NCBI GenBank assembly: GCA_041319085.1
Contig: CP101033.1
Coordinates: forward strand, 3,188,501-3,252,500
Reading direction: 5' to 3'
DNA: 64,000 nt
DNA from: Aeromonas veronii
GTDB lineage: Bacteria; Pseudomonadota; Gammaproteobacteria; Enterobacterales; Aeromonadaceae
A program made the position numbers and the translations under genes. The notes beneath the pieces are model-generated. The model saw only the letters and a list, made by a program, of their open reading frames with translations. It searched no databases and was not told where the DNA came from. This document shows, piece after piece, positions 10,514-19,287 of the stretch (the stretch's first letter is position 1; each line of letters begins with the position of its first letter).

Positions 10514-11737
10514 ATGGAAATTATTTTGGGTGTGGTCATGTTTACCGTGATCCTGCTGGCACTGGTGGCAGTCATTCTGTTCGCCAAGTCCAAGCTGGTG
10601 ACCGCGGGCGACGTGACAATCAGCATCAATGGTGACCCGGCCAAGGCTGTGACCAGCCCGGCCGGTGGCAAGCTGCTCGGCGTGCTGGCTGGCAGCGGTA
10701 TCTTCGTCTCCTCCGCCTGTGGCGGCGGTGGCTCCTGCGGCCAGTGCAAGGTACGGGTGAAATCCGGTGGCGGCGATATCCTGCCGACCGAACTGGATCA
10801 CATCAGCAAGGGCGAAGCCCGTCACGGCGAGCGCCTGGCCTGTCAGGTTACCGTTCGCTCCGACATGGATATCGAACTGCCGGAAGAGATCTTCGGAGTG
10901 AAGAAGTGGGAATGTACGGTTATCTCCAACGATAACAAGGCCACCTTCATCAAGGAGCTCAAGCTGCAGATCCCCGATGGCGAGAGCGTACCGTTCCGCG
11001 CCGGTGGTTATATCCAGATTGAAGCCCCGGCTCACCACGTGCACTACAAGAACTTCGATATTCCCGAGGAGTATCGCGGTGACTGGGATCGCTTCAAGAT
11101 TTTTGAGCTGGAGTCCAAGGTCGATGAGCCGATCATCCGTGCCTACTCCATGGCCAACTATCCGGAAGAGTTCGGCATCATCATGCTGAACGTGCGTATC
11201 GCAACGCCCCCCCCGAGCAACTGGACTGCCCCTCCGGGACAGATGTCCTCCTACATCTTCAGCCTGAAGGCTGGCGACAAGGTGACTATCTCCGGTCCGT
11301 TCGGTGAATTCTTCGCCAAGGAAAGCGATGCCGAAATGGTGTTCATCGGTGGTGGTGCAGGTATGGCGCCGATGCGTTCCCATATCTTCGACCAACTGCG
11401 TCGCCTGAAGTCCAAGCGCAAGATGAGCTTCTGGTACGGTGCCCGTTCCAAGCGCGAAATGTTTTATGTCGAAGACTTTGACATGCTCGCCGCCGAGAAC
11501 GAGAACTTCACCTGGAACGTCGCCCTGTCTGATCCGCAACCGGAAGACAACTGGGACGGCTACACCGGCTTCATCCACAACGTGCTCTACGAGAACTATC
11601 TCAAGAACCACGAAGCACCGGAAGATTGCGAGTTCTACATGTGTGGACCTCCGGTGATGAACGCTGCCGTCATCAACATGCTCAAAGATCTGGGCGTTGA
11701 AGACGAAAACATCCTGTTGGATGACTTTGGTGGTTAA
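10514..11737 (+). CDS. nqrF: Na+-NQR subunit F, NADH dehydrogenase flavoprotein
   Basis: A 407-residue NADH-oxidising subunit. An N-terminal membrane helix is followed by a plant-type [2Fe-2S] domain with Cys69, Cys75, Cys78 and Cys110. Next come an FAD domain (RAYSMANYP) and an NADH domain ([12 protein letters not shown]). Electrons enter the complex here. It is separated from nqrE by 32 bases with a good ribosome-binding site (AAAGGA). Confidence 0.97.
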   Translation: MEIILGVVMFTVILLALVAVILFAKSKLVTAGDVTISINGDPAKAVTSPAGGKLLGVLAGSGIFVSSACGGGGSCGQCKVRVKSGGGDILPTELDHISKGEARHGERLACQVTVRSDMDIELPEEIFGVKKWECTVISNDNKATFIKELKLQIPDGESVPFRAGGYIQIEAPAHHVHYKNFDIPEEYRGDWDRFKIFELESKVDEPIIRAYSMANYPEEFGIIMLNVRIATPPPSNWTAPPGQMSSYIFSLKAGDKVTISGPFGEFFAKESDAEMVFIGGGAGMAPMRSHIFDQLRRLKSKRKMSFWYGARSKREMFYVEDFDMLAAENENFTWNVALSDPQPEDNWDGYTGFIHNVLYENYLKNHEAPEDCEFYMCGPPVMNAAVINMLKDLGVEDENILLDDFGG

Positions 11738-11740
11738 TCC

Positions 11741-12778
11741 ATGCACAGTGTTGTAAAGACCTGGCTAGCCTTCGGGCTAGCCTTTTTCTTGACTGGGTGC
11801 GGTCAGGAGATGGTCCAATCCAAACCGGAGATCCATATCACCGGTAGCACCATGGGCACTTACTACTCCATCAAGGTGGCGGACAGCGCCATCAGCGATC
11901 CGGCCAAATTACAGGCCGAGGTCGATGTCTTGCTGGAGCGGGTCAACGATCAGATGTCGACCTATCGCCCCGATTCCGAACTGTCGCGCTTCAACCAGAG
12001 CCGTGACAACAAACCGGTAGTGGTCTCCCGCGATACCGCACGGGTCGTCACAGAGGCCATTCACATTGGCCGTGAGAGCCAGGGGGCGCTGGACGTCACC
12101 GTTGGCCCCTTGGTCAATCTGTGGGGCTTTGGCCCGGACAAGAAGCCGACCAAGATCCCTTCTGACGAGCTGATCACCCAGACTCGCCAGAAGACCGGCC
12201 TGGGCAACCTGCACGTCATCACCTCGGTGGATGCCGACACCCTGCAAAAAGATATTCCGGATCTCTACGTCGATCTCTCCGCCATCGCCAAGGGCTTTGG
12301 GGTGGACAAGGTGGCCGAGTATCTGGAGTCCCTGGGTGCGCGTAACTATCTGGTGGAGATTGGCGGCGAGCTGCGGATCAATGGCGTCAACGGCAAGGGG
12401 CACCCCTGGCGCGTGGCCATAGAAAAACCCACTGCGGGCACCGGCACGGTGCAAGAGGTGATTGTGCCCGGTGACAACGGGGTTGCCACCTCCGGCGATT
12501 ACCGCAACTACTATGAACTGGATGGTCAGCGCTTCTCCCACACCATAGATCCGCGCAGCGGCAAACCGATCCAGCACCGTCTGGTGTCGGTCACCGTGAT
12601 CCACCCTTCCTGCATGACCGCAGACGGGTTGGCCACCGTGTTTATGGTGATGGGGACCGAGAAGAGCCTGGCCTATGCCAACGAGCGAGGCCTGGCGATC
12701 TTCGTGATCACCAAGACCGACAAGGGCTTTGAAGAGGCCTATTCCGATGCCTTCAAGCCCTATCTGGTCAAGAAGTAA
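11741..12778 (+). CDS. apbE: FAD:protein FMN transferase ApbE (lipoprotein)
   Basis: A 345-residue flavin transferase that attaches FMN through a phosphoester to the Thr residues of NqrB and NqrC. It carries a lipobox (FFLTGC) and acts on the periplasmic side. STMGTYYSIK, DLSAIAKGFGVDKVAEYL and the C-terminal HTIDPRSGKP and CMTADGLATVFMVMG segments are the ApbE hallmarks. It starts three bases after nqrF, which fits its role as the dedicated maturation enzyme of this complex. Confidence 0.95.
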   Translation: MHSVVKTWLAFGLAFFLTGCGQEMVQSKPEIHITGSTMGTYYSIKVADSAISDPAKLQAEVDVLLERVNDQMSTYRPDSELSRFNQSRDNKPVVVSRDTARVVTEAIHIGRESQGALDVTVGPLVNLWGFGPDKKPTKIPSDELITQTRQKTGLGNLHVITSVDADTLQKDIPDLYVDLSAIAKGFGVDKVAEYLESLGARNYLVEIGGELRINGVNGKGHPWRVAIEKPTAGTGTVQEVIVPGDNGVATSGDYRNYYELDGQRFSHTIDPRSGKPIQHRLVSVTVIHPSCMTADGLATVFMVMGTEKSLAYANERGLAIFVITKTDKGFEEAYSDAFKPYLVKK

Positions 12779-12787
12779 GAGGTAGAG

Positions 12788-13012
12788 ATGCAAATTTTTC
12801 TGATCACCTTCGGGGTATTCATGCTGGTGATAGCCGCCATGGCTATCGGTTACATCTTCCAGAAGAAGACTATCTCCGGCTCCTGCGGCGGTCTGGGTAG
12901 CGTCGGCATCGAGAAAGAGTGCGATTGCCCGGAACCCTGCGACAACCGCAAGAAGAAGATGGCCAAGGAAGAGGCCCGTCGCAAGATGCTGGAAGAGAAC
13001 CGCATCATCTGA
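12788..13012 (+). CDS. nqrM: Na+-NQR maturation protein NqrM
   Basis: A 74-residue protein with one membrane helix (residues 4-24) followed by four Cys residues (33, 45, 47, 51) in a Gly/Pro-rich stretch and a basic tail. NqrM is needed for assembly of active Na+-NQR, probably by delivering iron to the NqrD/E site. It is the last gene of the operon, just before the terminator. Confidence 0.93.
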   Translation: MQIFLITFGVFMLVIAAMAIGYIFQKKTISGSCGGLGSVGIEKECDCPEPCDNRKKKMAKEEARRKMLEENRII

Positions 13013-13034
13013 TGACCCTGATTTTTCAGTAAAC

Positions 13035-13060
13035 AAAAGCGCGCCATTTGCGCGCTTTTT
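13035..13060 (+). terminator. Bidirectional terminator after nqrM
   Basis: AAAAGCGCG (13035-13043) pairs with CGCGCTTTT (13051-13059) around CCATTTG and is followed by Ts. It separates the plus-strand nqr operon from the converging minus-strand operon that ends with the DUF3833 gene. Confidence 0.9.
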
Positions 13061-13085
13061 GCTGGCCGTTATCTTGCGTTAACGG

Positions 13086-13625
13086 TCAGGGCAGACGTTC
13101 GATATAGAGGATCACCTCGCCAAGATGGATACCGAACTTGCTGATGGCGGCGCGGTTGATCAGGCGATCCTCATCCAGCAGATACATCCAGTCATCGAAG
13201 CTCACCCGCACCACCTCGCCATCCGGCAGCGCCAGATCGAGCTGGTAACGCCAGTTGAGGGCAAACCCTTGGGTTTTACCCACCGCCTCCCCCACCACAT
13301 CGGAAGCGCTACCGCGCCAGTGACCATCATCGCCCTGGCGCAGATACCAGGTCCGGGTCTGCTGGCGGCCATCGTCAAAGTAGAACTGCTCGAACAACTC
13401 CCCCTTACCGTTCTGCCAGCGCCCCACCATCTCGACCCGAAAGCGACTGGTCACTTCGCCGCTGCGGTCGGTCACCAGGCCGTGAGCCACCAACTTGCCG
13501 TTGAAGAAACGGGCGAGATCCCAGTTAGGCCCCTGCCCCCGATAGTCATCGAGACTGGCACCACAGCCGCTCAACAACAAAAAGGGGAGCAACAGCAACC
13601 AGCGGTATGCACGATAGAAAGACAT
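13086..13625 (-). CDS. DUF3833 family lipoprotein
   Basis: A 179-residue lipoprotein of the DUF3833 family with lipobox LLLSGC. Function is unknown. The ATG at 13625 is preferred because GGAG lies six bases upstream of it; an ATG four codons further upstream has no ribosome-binding site. Last gene of the long leftward phrB operon, where DUF3833 and chalcone-isomerase-like genes often travel with DUF1365 and cfa genes. Confidence 0.85.
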   Translation of the reverse strand: MSFYRAYRWLLLLPFLLLSGCGASLDDYRGQGPNWDLARFFNGKLVAHGLVTDRSGEVTSRFRVEMVGRWQNGKGELFEQFYFDDGRQQTRTWYLRQGDDGHWRGSASDVVGEAVGKTQGFALNWRYQLDLALPDGEVVRVSFDDWMYLLDEDRLINRAAISKFGIHLGEVILYIERLP

Positions 13626-13639
13626 CAGAAACTCCATGT

Positions 13640-14182
13640 TCAGGGTTGGCCACGCAGGCGGCGGGTCAGGGCGGGATCGCGGCTGTTGTCAGCCAGCCAG
13701 ATGGCGAGGAAGGCAGCCGAGAATTGCGGATCGGCCAGGGTGCCGAGCGGCTTCTCCTGCCACCAGAAGTGGCCTGCCCCTCCCTTGTCGACATAGAAGG
13801 TGAGCTTGTCGCCCGCCTGTACATCGGGCCAGAGTGCGGCGAGCTGGCCGAGCCAGCGCTGACGCTCGGCCTCAGTGCCAAGACCGAGCCGCTGCCACTC
13901 GGCGGCGGTGGCGCTCAGCAGATCTTCCCGCTCGATGGATCTGGCATAGGTGAGGGTCAGAGCCTGTGGATAGTGACCGGGCTGATAGCGCCCGCTCACG
14001 CTGTAGAGGGTGGCATCGTAGAGCTTGAACCAGAGCCAGTTCATCTCCCCCTGCCCGACCGGGCGCAGCTGCTGCCAGGGGGCGGCAGAAGCCTGCACCG
14101 CGGTTGCAGCAAAGAGCGTAAACGCCAACAGCAGCGGGTTAATTCCACCCCATATGCCAGTGGTTGGGGTCTTCCAGTTCAT
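13640..14182 (-). CDS. Chalcone isomerase-like exported protein
   Basis: About 180 residues with a signal-like hydrophobic stretch (LLLAFTLFAATAVQASA) and then a chalcone-isomerase-like fold (MNWLWFKLYDATLYSVSG; LTLTYARSIEREDLL; KLTFYVDKGGAG). Bacterial members probably bind fatty acids rather than flavonoids; this is family knowledge, not seen here. The ATG at 14182 overlaps the upstream gene by 44 bases, so a later non-ATG start near 14131, close to the signal peptide, is also possible. Confidence 0.8.
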   Translation of the reverse strand: MNWKTPTTGIWGGINPLLLAFTLFAATAVQASAAPWQQLRPVGQGEMNWLWFKLYDATLYSVSGRYQPGHYPQALTLTYARSIEREDLLSATAAEWQRLGLGTEAERQRWLGQLAALWPDVQAGDKLTFYVDKGGAGHFWWQEKPLGTLADPQFSAAFLAIWLADNSRDPALTRRLRGQP

Positions 14183-14360
14183 GCCAGTCCATCTCCTGTT
14201 CCTGCAGGGTATTGATATCCTGCATCACCACCTGCACCAGCTGCCCCTGCGCATCCCGCTGGCAGGCAACCACCAGATAGAAGCGATCAGTGAGCTCGTA
14301 CTGGCTCTCTTTGGTCCATTTGGAAAAAAGCAACGTGTCGGTCGAAAAGGCGTTCATCAT
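14139..14360 (-). CDS. TIGR02450-type Trp-rich small protein
   Basis: A 73-residue protein with the SKWT motif near the N-terminus and the DWHELEDPNHWHMGW ending typical of the TIGR02450 Trp-rich family. Function unknown. Members are often found beside photolyases and cryptochromes, which fits this operon. The start overlaps the DUF2878 stop codon. Confidence 0.82.
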   Translation of the reverse strand: MMNAFSTDTLLFSKWTKESQYELTDRFYLVVACQRDAQGQLVQVVMQDINTLQEQEMDWHELEDPNHWHMGWN

Positions 14361-14833
14361 GACTCACCCTCCAGCTTGACCATTACCCACAGGAGTACGG
14401 GTAACCACCACATCCAGATCACTGCCAGCAGCGCCGTACTGATCCAGATGCCCCAGGGTAAGTGTACTGCCCCCATGGCGGCCCCCGCCACATAGGAGGA
14501 GGCACCGCCAAACACGCCAAACAGCGCCTGCTGCCAGCGAGGCAAGCGCAGCAGCCAGCGCATGCCGTGGCCCAGCGTCAGGGCAAAACCGAGCCAGAGC
14601 AGCACCAGCCAGAGGGGAAAACCGGACGGGAACCGGAACAAGCCGAGCTGCCAGAGCAGCGCATCCAGCAGGCAGCCGGCAACCGCGATGGGGAGCAGCC
14701 GCCAGTCACGCTGGCGGCTGGGTGAGAAGAGAAAGTGCAGCAGCAACATTGCCAGCAGCGGGCCCGGTTGCTGCCACTTCACCGCCAGCAACCAGTAGAG
14801 GTTGAACCCCAGCAGATGAGCCCACTGCCACAT
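14357..14833 (-). CDS. DUF2878 integral membrane protein
   Basis: A 158-residue hydrophobic protein with about five membrane helices and many Trp residues, of the DUF2878 family. Function unknown. It overlaps the next gene by 4 bases and lies three bases after cfa, so it belongs to the same transcript. A role in lipid modification is only inferred from the neighbours. Confidence 0.82.
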   Translation of the reverse strand: MWQWAHLLGFNLYWLLAVKWQQPGPLLAMLLLHFLFSPSRQRDWRLLPIAVAGCLLDALLWQLGLFRFPSGFPLWLVLLWLGFALTLGHGMRWLLRLPRWQQALFGVFGGASSYVAGAAMGAVHLPWGIWISTALLAVIWMWWLPVLLWVMVKLEGES

Positions 14834-14835
14834 GG

Positions 14836-16092
14836 TCAGTGACCGCTTACTGGCACATCACCCGACCAGCCAGCGGGCCCCGGCTTGGCGGCCTCCAGCT
14901 GCACCAGACTGATGCTGCGCTCCCAGAATCCCCCCTCGCAATAGGCGAAGTAGAAGTGCCACAACCGGATGAAATCCTGGCTGTAACCGAGCTTGGGCAG
15001 CTCGGGCGCCAGCGCCAGAAAGCGCTCGCACCAGTGAGCCAGTGTGCGGGCATAGTGATGGCCGTGATCGTGCAACCGCACCAGCTGCATGTCGGTCTCC
15101 CGCGCCAGCAACCCCGCCATCTGGGAGACGCTGGGCAGGCAGCCACCGGGGAAGATGTAGCGCTGGATAAAATCGACCCCGCGCAGATACTGGGCATGAC
15201 GCTGATCGGCGATGGTGATGGCCTGAATGAGCAGACGACCACCGGGCTTGAGCAGCCGTGACAACTGGCGGAAATAGTCGGGCAGGAAGGCGTGACCTAC
15301 CGCCTCGATCATCTCAATGGAGACCAGCTTGTCATAGGTACCCTCCAGCTTGCGATAATCCTCCAGCAGCAAGGTGATGCGATCCCCCAGCCCCTCCCGC
15401 GCAATCCACTCCTTGGCATAGTCGTGCTGGGCCCGGGAGATGGTAGTGGTGGTCACCCGGCAGCCATAGTGGCGGGCGGCATAGACGGCGAGGCCGCCCC
15501 AGCCGGTACCGATCTCCAGCAGATGATCGTCAGGCCCCAGTTCCAGCCGCTCGCAGATGGTGCGCAGCTTGGCCTGCTGCCCCTCTTCGAGGGTGGCCTC
15601 GGCGCTCGGATAGATGGCGCTCGAGTACTGCATATGGCCGTCGAGAAAGCCCTGATAGAGGGTATTGCCGAGATCGTAGTGGGCGGCGATGTTGGAGCGC
15701 GAGCCGGTCAGAGTATTGCGGTTGAGCCAGTGGCGCACCTTGTTGAAGGGAAAACTGAGCCAGCCGAGGCGCCGCTCGAGGGAGTCAAGCAGGGTCAGGT
15801 TGCGAGCCAGCAGCCGCACCAGTGCCACCGGATCCGGGCTGGTCCAGAGCCCCTCCACCCAGGTCTCCCCGGCGGCAATGCTGCCCCCCAGCAACAGGCG
15901 GCGATAGAAGGCCGGATCCTGCACCACCAGTTCGGCATGCAGATCGGTGCCCGCCACGCCAAAACTATGGCGCTCACCGCCATCCCGCAGCAGCAGTTGA
16001 CCATGTTCGAGACGACCCAGCAGTTTGAGCAGCAATTGCCTTGCACTTTTATCGATGAATGAGGCTGAGAGGGTTGATTGAGCAAGTTCCAT
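14836..16092 (-). CDS. Cyclopropane-fatty-acyl-phospholipid synthase family methyltransferase
   Basis: A 418-residue SAM methyltransferase of the CFA synthase family. It carries LLEIGTGWGGLAVYAA (SAM binding), TTISRAQHDYA, VSIEMIEAVGHAFLPDYF and RYIFPGGCLPS, all CFA synthase signatures. CFA synthases add a methylene group to unsaturated phospholipid acyl chains; operon-linked paralogues like this one in light or singlet-oxygen regulons may instead make methylated or furan fatty acids. It overlaps the DUF1365 stop codon by one base (TAATG). Confidence 0.9.
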   Translation of the reverse strand: MELAQSTLSASFIDKSARQLLLKLLGRLEHGQLLLRDGGERHSFGVAGTDLHAELVVQDPAFYRRLLLGGSIAAGETWVEGLWTSPDPVALVRLLARNLTLLDSLERRLGWLSFPFNKVRHWLNRNTLTGSRSNIAAHYDLGNTLYQGFLDGHMQYSSAIYPSAEATLEEGQQAKLRTICERLELGPDDHLLEIGTGWGGLAVYAARHYGCRVTTTTISRAQHDYAKEWIAREGLGDRITLLLEDYRKLEGTYDKLVSIEMIEAVGHAFLPDYFRQLSRLLKPGGRLLIQAITIADQRHAQYLRGVDFIQRYIFPGGCLPSVSQMAGLLARETDMQLVRLHDHGHHYARTLAHWCERFLALAPELPKLGYSQDFIRLWHFYFAYCEGGFWERSISLVQLEAAKPGPAGWSGDVPVSGH

Positions 16093-16874
16093 TAGCGGCT
16101 CTCCGGATGGGTAAAAATCGGGGTTCGTTTGATAAAAAGACGCAGGGCCTGCCAGTAGATCCCGAGCAGCACCTTCATGGTCATCCAGGGCCAGCGGGCC
16201 AGCAGGGCCACCAGCCCCTTGCGCGACAAGGGTTCGCGAGTGAGCGCCAGGGTTGCGTCAAACAGCTTGGCTTCACCGGATACGGGATGACTCTCGATGT
16301 GGATCAGTGTCTCCTGCGCGGGCGGCCTGATGCGCCAGTGATAACGCATCGCCAGCCCCATAAAGGGGGAGACGTGAAAATCCTTGTCATGGGGCGCCAG
16401 CGCCGCCAGATCCAGCAGGTAGTAGTGACGCTCGTTCCAGGGAGTGTTCGACACCTCCGCCAGCAGATAGCGCGCCTCGCCCTGCCGGTAGCAGAAGTAG
16501 AAGTTGACCGGACTGAAGTAGAACCCCAGACAGCGCACATTGCCGAGCAGCAGTACCCGCCCCTCATGATCGGCATCGCCACCCAGTTCGCTCACCTTCT
16601 GCCACACCGCCTGCTTGAGGCCCCCCTCACTGCCCTTGAGATAGTCATGGCGGTGAAACGAGAGCAGCCCCGCTCGCTCAACCCCGAACCAGCGCCCCTG
16701 ATCGAGCTGCGGCAGCTCGTCGAGATCCAGTCCCAGCATAAAGAGGCTGTAGGAGAAGGTGTGGGCCCGCGGCGCAAAACGGCGATGGCGCACCGAGCCC
16801 TGCCAGATGGCGCTGGTGACACCTGCCAGTTCATCAGCACGCTCATGTTCGGTGGCCACGTTGGCGCCATTCAT
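16092..16874 (-). CDS. DUF1365 family protein
   Basis: A 260-residue DUF1365 protein (VRHRRFAPRAHTFSYSLFML; NVRCLGFYFSPVNFYFCY; EVSNTPWNERHYYLL; HVSPFMGLAMRYHW). The exact biochemical role is unknown. It is almost always encoded with the flavin oxidoreductase and CFA-like synthase seen on either side here, so it is probably part of a lipid-modifying pathway. It overlaps the upstream gene by 4 bases. Confidence 0.9.
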   Translation of the reverse strand: MNGANVATEHERADELAGVTSAIWQGSVRHRRFAPRAHTFSYSLFMLGLDLDELPQLDQGRWFGVERAGLLSFHRHDYLKGSEGGLKQAVWQKVSELGGDADHEGRVLLLGNVRCLGFYFSPVNFYFCYRQGEARYLLAEVSNTPWNERHYYLLDLAALAPHDKDFHVSPFMGLAMRYHWRIRPPAQETLIHIESHPVSGEAKLFDATLALTREPLSRKGLVALLARWPWMTMKVLLGIYWQALRLFIKRTPIFTHPESR

Positions 16875-18130
16875 AGCTCGGCCCCGAAGCGCCTGGCGAC
16901 ATCCAGCGCACTGCGCACCCCATCCTCGTGGAAGCCGTTGTACCAGTAGGCGCCGCAGAAGTGGGTGTGCTGCTGGCCGCAGATCTCCGCCCGCCGCTGC
17001 TGGGCGGCGATGGAGGCCTGATTGAACACCGGATGGTGGTAGACGAAGCGGCGCAGCACCTTGCTCTCATCCACCTTGCCCTTGGGATTGAGGCTGACGC
17101 AGAAGGGCTCTGGCGAGTTCACCCCCTGCAGGATATTCATGTTGTAGCTCACCAGCGGCCGCGCCTCGTCGTTGCCATCGAGCTGATAGTTCCAGCTGGC
17201 CCATGCCTTGCGGCGGGTAGGCAAACAGCGGGCATCGGTATGGAGCCAGACATCGTTGGCCTGATAGGGCATGTCGCCGAGGATGGCCTGTTCCCGCTCG
17301 CCGGGATCTGCCAGCAGCGCCAGCGCCTGATCGCTGTGGCAGGCGAAGATCACCTCGTCAAACCGCTCCTCGCCATAACTGCTCTGGATCACCACGCCGT
17401 CCGCGTCCCGCCGCACGCTCTGCACCGGACAGGCGAGGCGGATCTGCGACTGCCAACCCGCGGTAAGGGGGCCGATATATTCCCGCGAGCCACCCGGAAT
17501 CACATACCACTGGGGACGATTGGCCACATCGAGCAGGCCGTGGTTGGCAAAAAAGCGCAGGAAGAAGCCAAGGGGGAAGGCACGCATATCGGCCAGGGTC
17601 GATGACCAGATCGCCGCCCCCATCGGCAAGATGTAGTGGCGGGCGAAGTAGTCGCTAAATTCCCCCGCCAGCAGAAAGTCCCCCAGCGTCAGCTCGGGGC
17701 CCGCCCCCTGATGTTGACCATCGGCCAGCCAGGCCCGCGCCTCCCGATTGAAACGCAAGATCTCGGCGACGAAACCGTAGAAACGGGGGCTCAGCAGATT
17801 GCTGCGCTGGGCAAACAGGGTGTCAAGGTTGTGGCCGTTATACTCCAGCCCCTCCGGACTCTTCACCGAGAAGCTCATCTCGGCCGGTTGCCGCGCCATG
17901 CCGATCCGCGCCAGCAACTTCAAGAAGTTGGGATAGGTACGATCGTTGAAGACGATAAAGCCGGTGTCGATGGCATAGCTGCGGCCAGCCTGATTCACAT
18001 CGACAGTGGCTGTGTGTCCCCCCAGAGTCGGCGCCGCCTCGAACAGGGTTATGTCATGGAGTTTGTGTAGCAGAAAACCGGCGGTGAGCCCCGAAATCCC
18101 TGAACCGACGATGGCGATCTTTCTCTTCAT
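16871..18130 (-). CDS. FAD-dependent amine-oxidase-like oxidoreductase
   Basis: A 419-residue flavoprotein. The N-terminus is a Rossmann dinucleotide fold (IAIVGSGISGLTAGFLL, then LFEAAPTLGGHTATVD). The family resembles protoporphyrinogen and phytoene oxidases and is coupled to DUF1365 and CFA-like synthases, suggesting oxidation of a modified fatty acid. The start overlaps the SDR stop codon by 4 bases. Confidence 0.9.
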   Translation of the reverse strand: MKRKIAIVGSGISGLTAGFLLHKLHDITLFEAAPTLGGHTATVDVNQAGRSYAIDTGFIVFNDRTYPNFLKLLARIGMARQPAEMSFSVKSPEGLEYNGHNLDTLFAQRSNLLSPRFYGFVAEILRFNREARAWLADGQHQGAGPELTLGDFLLAGEFSDYFARHYILPMGAAIWSSTLADMRAFPLGFFLRFFANHGLLDVANRPQWYVIPGGSREYIGPLTAGWQSQIRLACPVQSVRRDADGVVIQSSYGEERFDEVIFACHSDQALALLADPGEREQAILGDMPYQANDVWLHTDARCLPTRRKAWASWNYQLDGNDEARPLVSYNMNILQGVNSPEPFCVSLNPKGKVDESKVLRRFVYHHPVFNQASIAAQQRRAEICGQQHTHFCGAYWYNGFHEDGVRSALDVARRFGAEL

Positions 18131-18861
18131 GAATGGCTTCCTTTCGATACGAGTGCGCGGCCAAGGCGCAGCCAGAGCCCCACCGGCAACGCACCAAGCA
18201 GGCGCAGCAACCAGATGAAACGGCGGGGAAAGTGGATCTGGTGACGACCAGCGGTCAGCCCGTCCATGATGGCGCTGGAGGCCTGCTCCACCGTCACCAG
18301 ACAGGGCATGGGAAAATCATTTTTGGCGGTCAGCGGCGTCTGGACAAAGCCGGGACGGATCAGGGTCACCCCAATCCCTTTACTGGCCAAATCGAGGCGC
18401 AAGGTATCCGCCAGATAGTCGAGGGCCGCCTTGGAGGCACCATACGCCTCGGCTCGCGGCAGCGGCAGCCAGCTCACCGACGAGCTGACGATGGCTAGCC
18501 GTGATCCCGCCCCTAACAGCGGCAAGAAGGCGGCCAGCGCATGGCCGGTGGCGGTCAGATTGGTGTCGATGACACGGGCAAACAGATCGCTGTCAAACCC
18601 CTCCGCCACATCCATGTACTCGCAGTTGCCTGCGTTGAGGATCAGCAGATCTAGGGGGGGCAGGGTGGCGACTACCCCGCGCATTGCGGCCAGATCCCGG
18701 GCATCGAACTGCAGCGGGGTGACGCCTGCTTGCGCCAATTCCTGTAACCGCTCACCATCGCGGCCACAGCCCCACACCTGCCACCCGGCCTGCTGGTAGT
18801 CCAGCGCCAGCTGACGACCGATCCCTGAGCTGGCGCCGGTGATCAATACGCGTCCATTCAT
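18127..18861 (-). CDS. Short-chain dehydrogenase/reductase
   Basis: A 244-residue classical SDR. TGASSGIG (cofactor binding), LILNAGN, and the catalytic Ser (VSSSVSW) plus YGASK are all present. Substrate unknown; it probably acts on an intermediate of the same lipid-related pathway. Overlaps both neighbours by 4 bases. Confidence 0.92.
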   Translation of the reverse strand: MNGRVLITGASSGIGRQLALDYQQAGWQVWGCGRDGERLQELAQAGVTPLQFDARDLAAMRGVVATLPPLDLLILNAGNCEYMDVAEGFDSDLFARVIDTNLTATGHALAAFLPLLGAGSRLAIVSSSVSWLPLPRAEAYGASKAALDYLADTLRLDLASKGIGVTLIRPGFVQTPLTAKNDFPMPCLVTVEQASSAIMDGLTAGRHQIHFPRRFIWLLRLLGALPVGLWLRLGRALVSKGSHS

Positions 18862-19286
18862 GAACCCAATCTCCCTCTGATCGCTCGCACCACTGAGCCC
18901 AGTAGCGGCAACTGCTCGTAGAGCATGGCGCCAAGATCAAAATAATCGCGGTGCATAACTACCTTACCAAGCTTGTCAAAGGTGAGTCGAGTGGCACCTT
19001 CTACCGTAACCGTCTGACCGCTAGCCAGCCGTGGATGAGAAAAATGCATTATCCAGCTGAGCCATGCCTCCTGCCCTTGCTGCTGCTGACTGGTGATCTC
19101 GAAGCGGCAGTAGGCGAGGCGCTGGTACATAGCGGAAAAATAGTCAGTAAGCGCTGCCAGCCCATCGATACGGTGGGCCGGATCGGTAAAGACCACCTGT
19201 TCGGCATAGACCTCGGGCAAGCGGTGCAACTGCTGTTTGTCCAATTGCTGATAAAGGCCAATAAAGCGGGCCAGCGGCTCGTTCAT
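18858..19286 (-). CDS. NTF2/SnoaL-like protein
   Basis: A 142-residue cone-fold protein of the nuclear-transport-factor-2/SnoaL superfamily. It carries LARFIGLYQQLDKQQLHRLP and FTDPAHRIDGLAALTDYF at the start and TRLTFDKLGKVVMHRDYFD at the end. These are small-molecule-binding or isomerase folds; the ligand is unknown. It sits between phrB and the SDR with no gap. Confidence 0.85.
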   Translation of the reverse strand: MNEPLARFIGLYQQLDKQQLHRLPEVYAEQVVFTDPAHRIDGLAALTDYFSAMYQRLAYCRFEITSQQQQGQEAWLSWIMHFSHPRLASGQTVTVEGATRLTFDKLGKVVMHRDYFDLGAMLYEQLPLLGSVVRAIRGRLGS

Positions 19287-19287
19287 C

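Noticed and set aside
10307..11746. 479-codon frame antisense to nqrE/nqrF
   Set aside because: Shadow of two well-identified genes on the plus strand; no motif or ribosome-binding site.
11909..13036. 375-codon frame antisense to apbE/nqrM
   Set aside because: Shadow frame; it would also cross the nqrM gene and its terminator.
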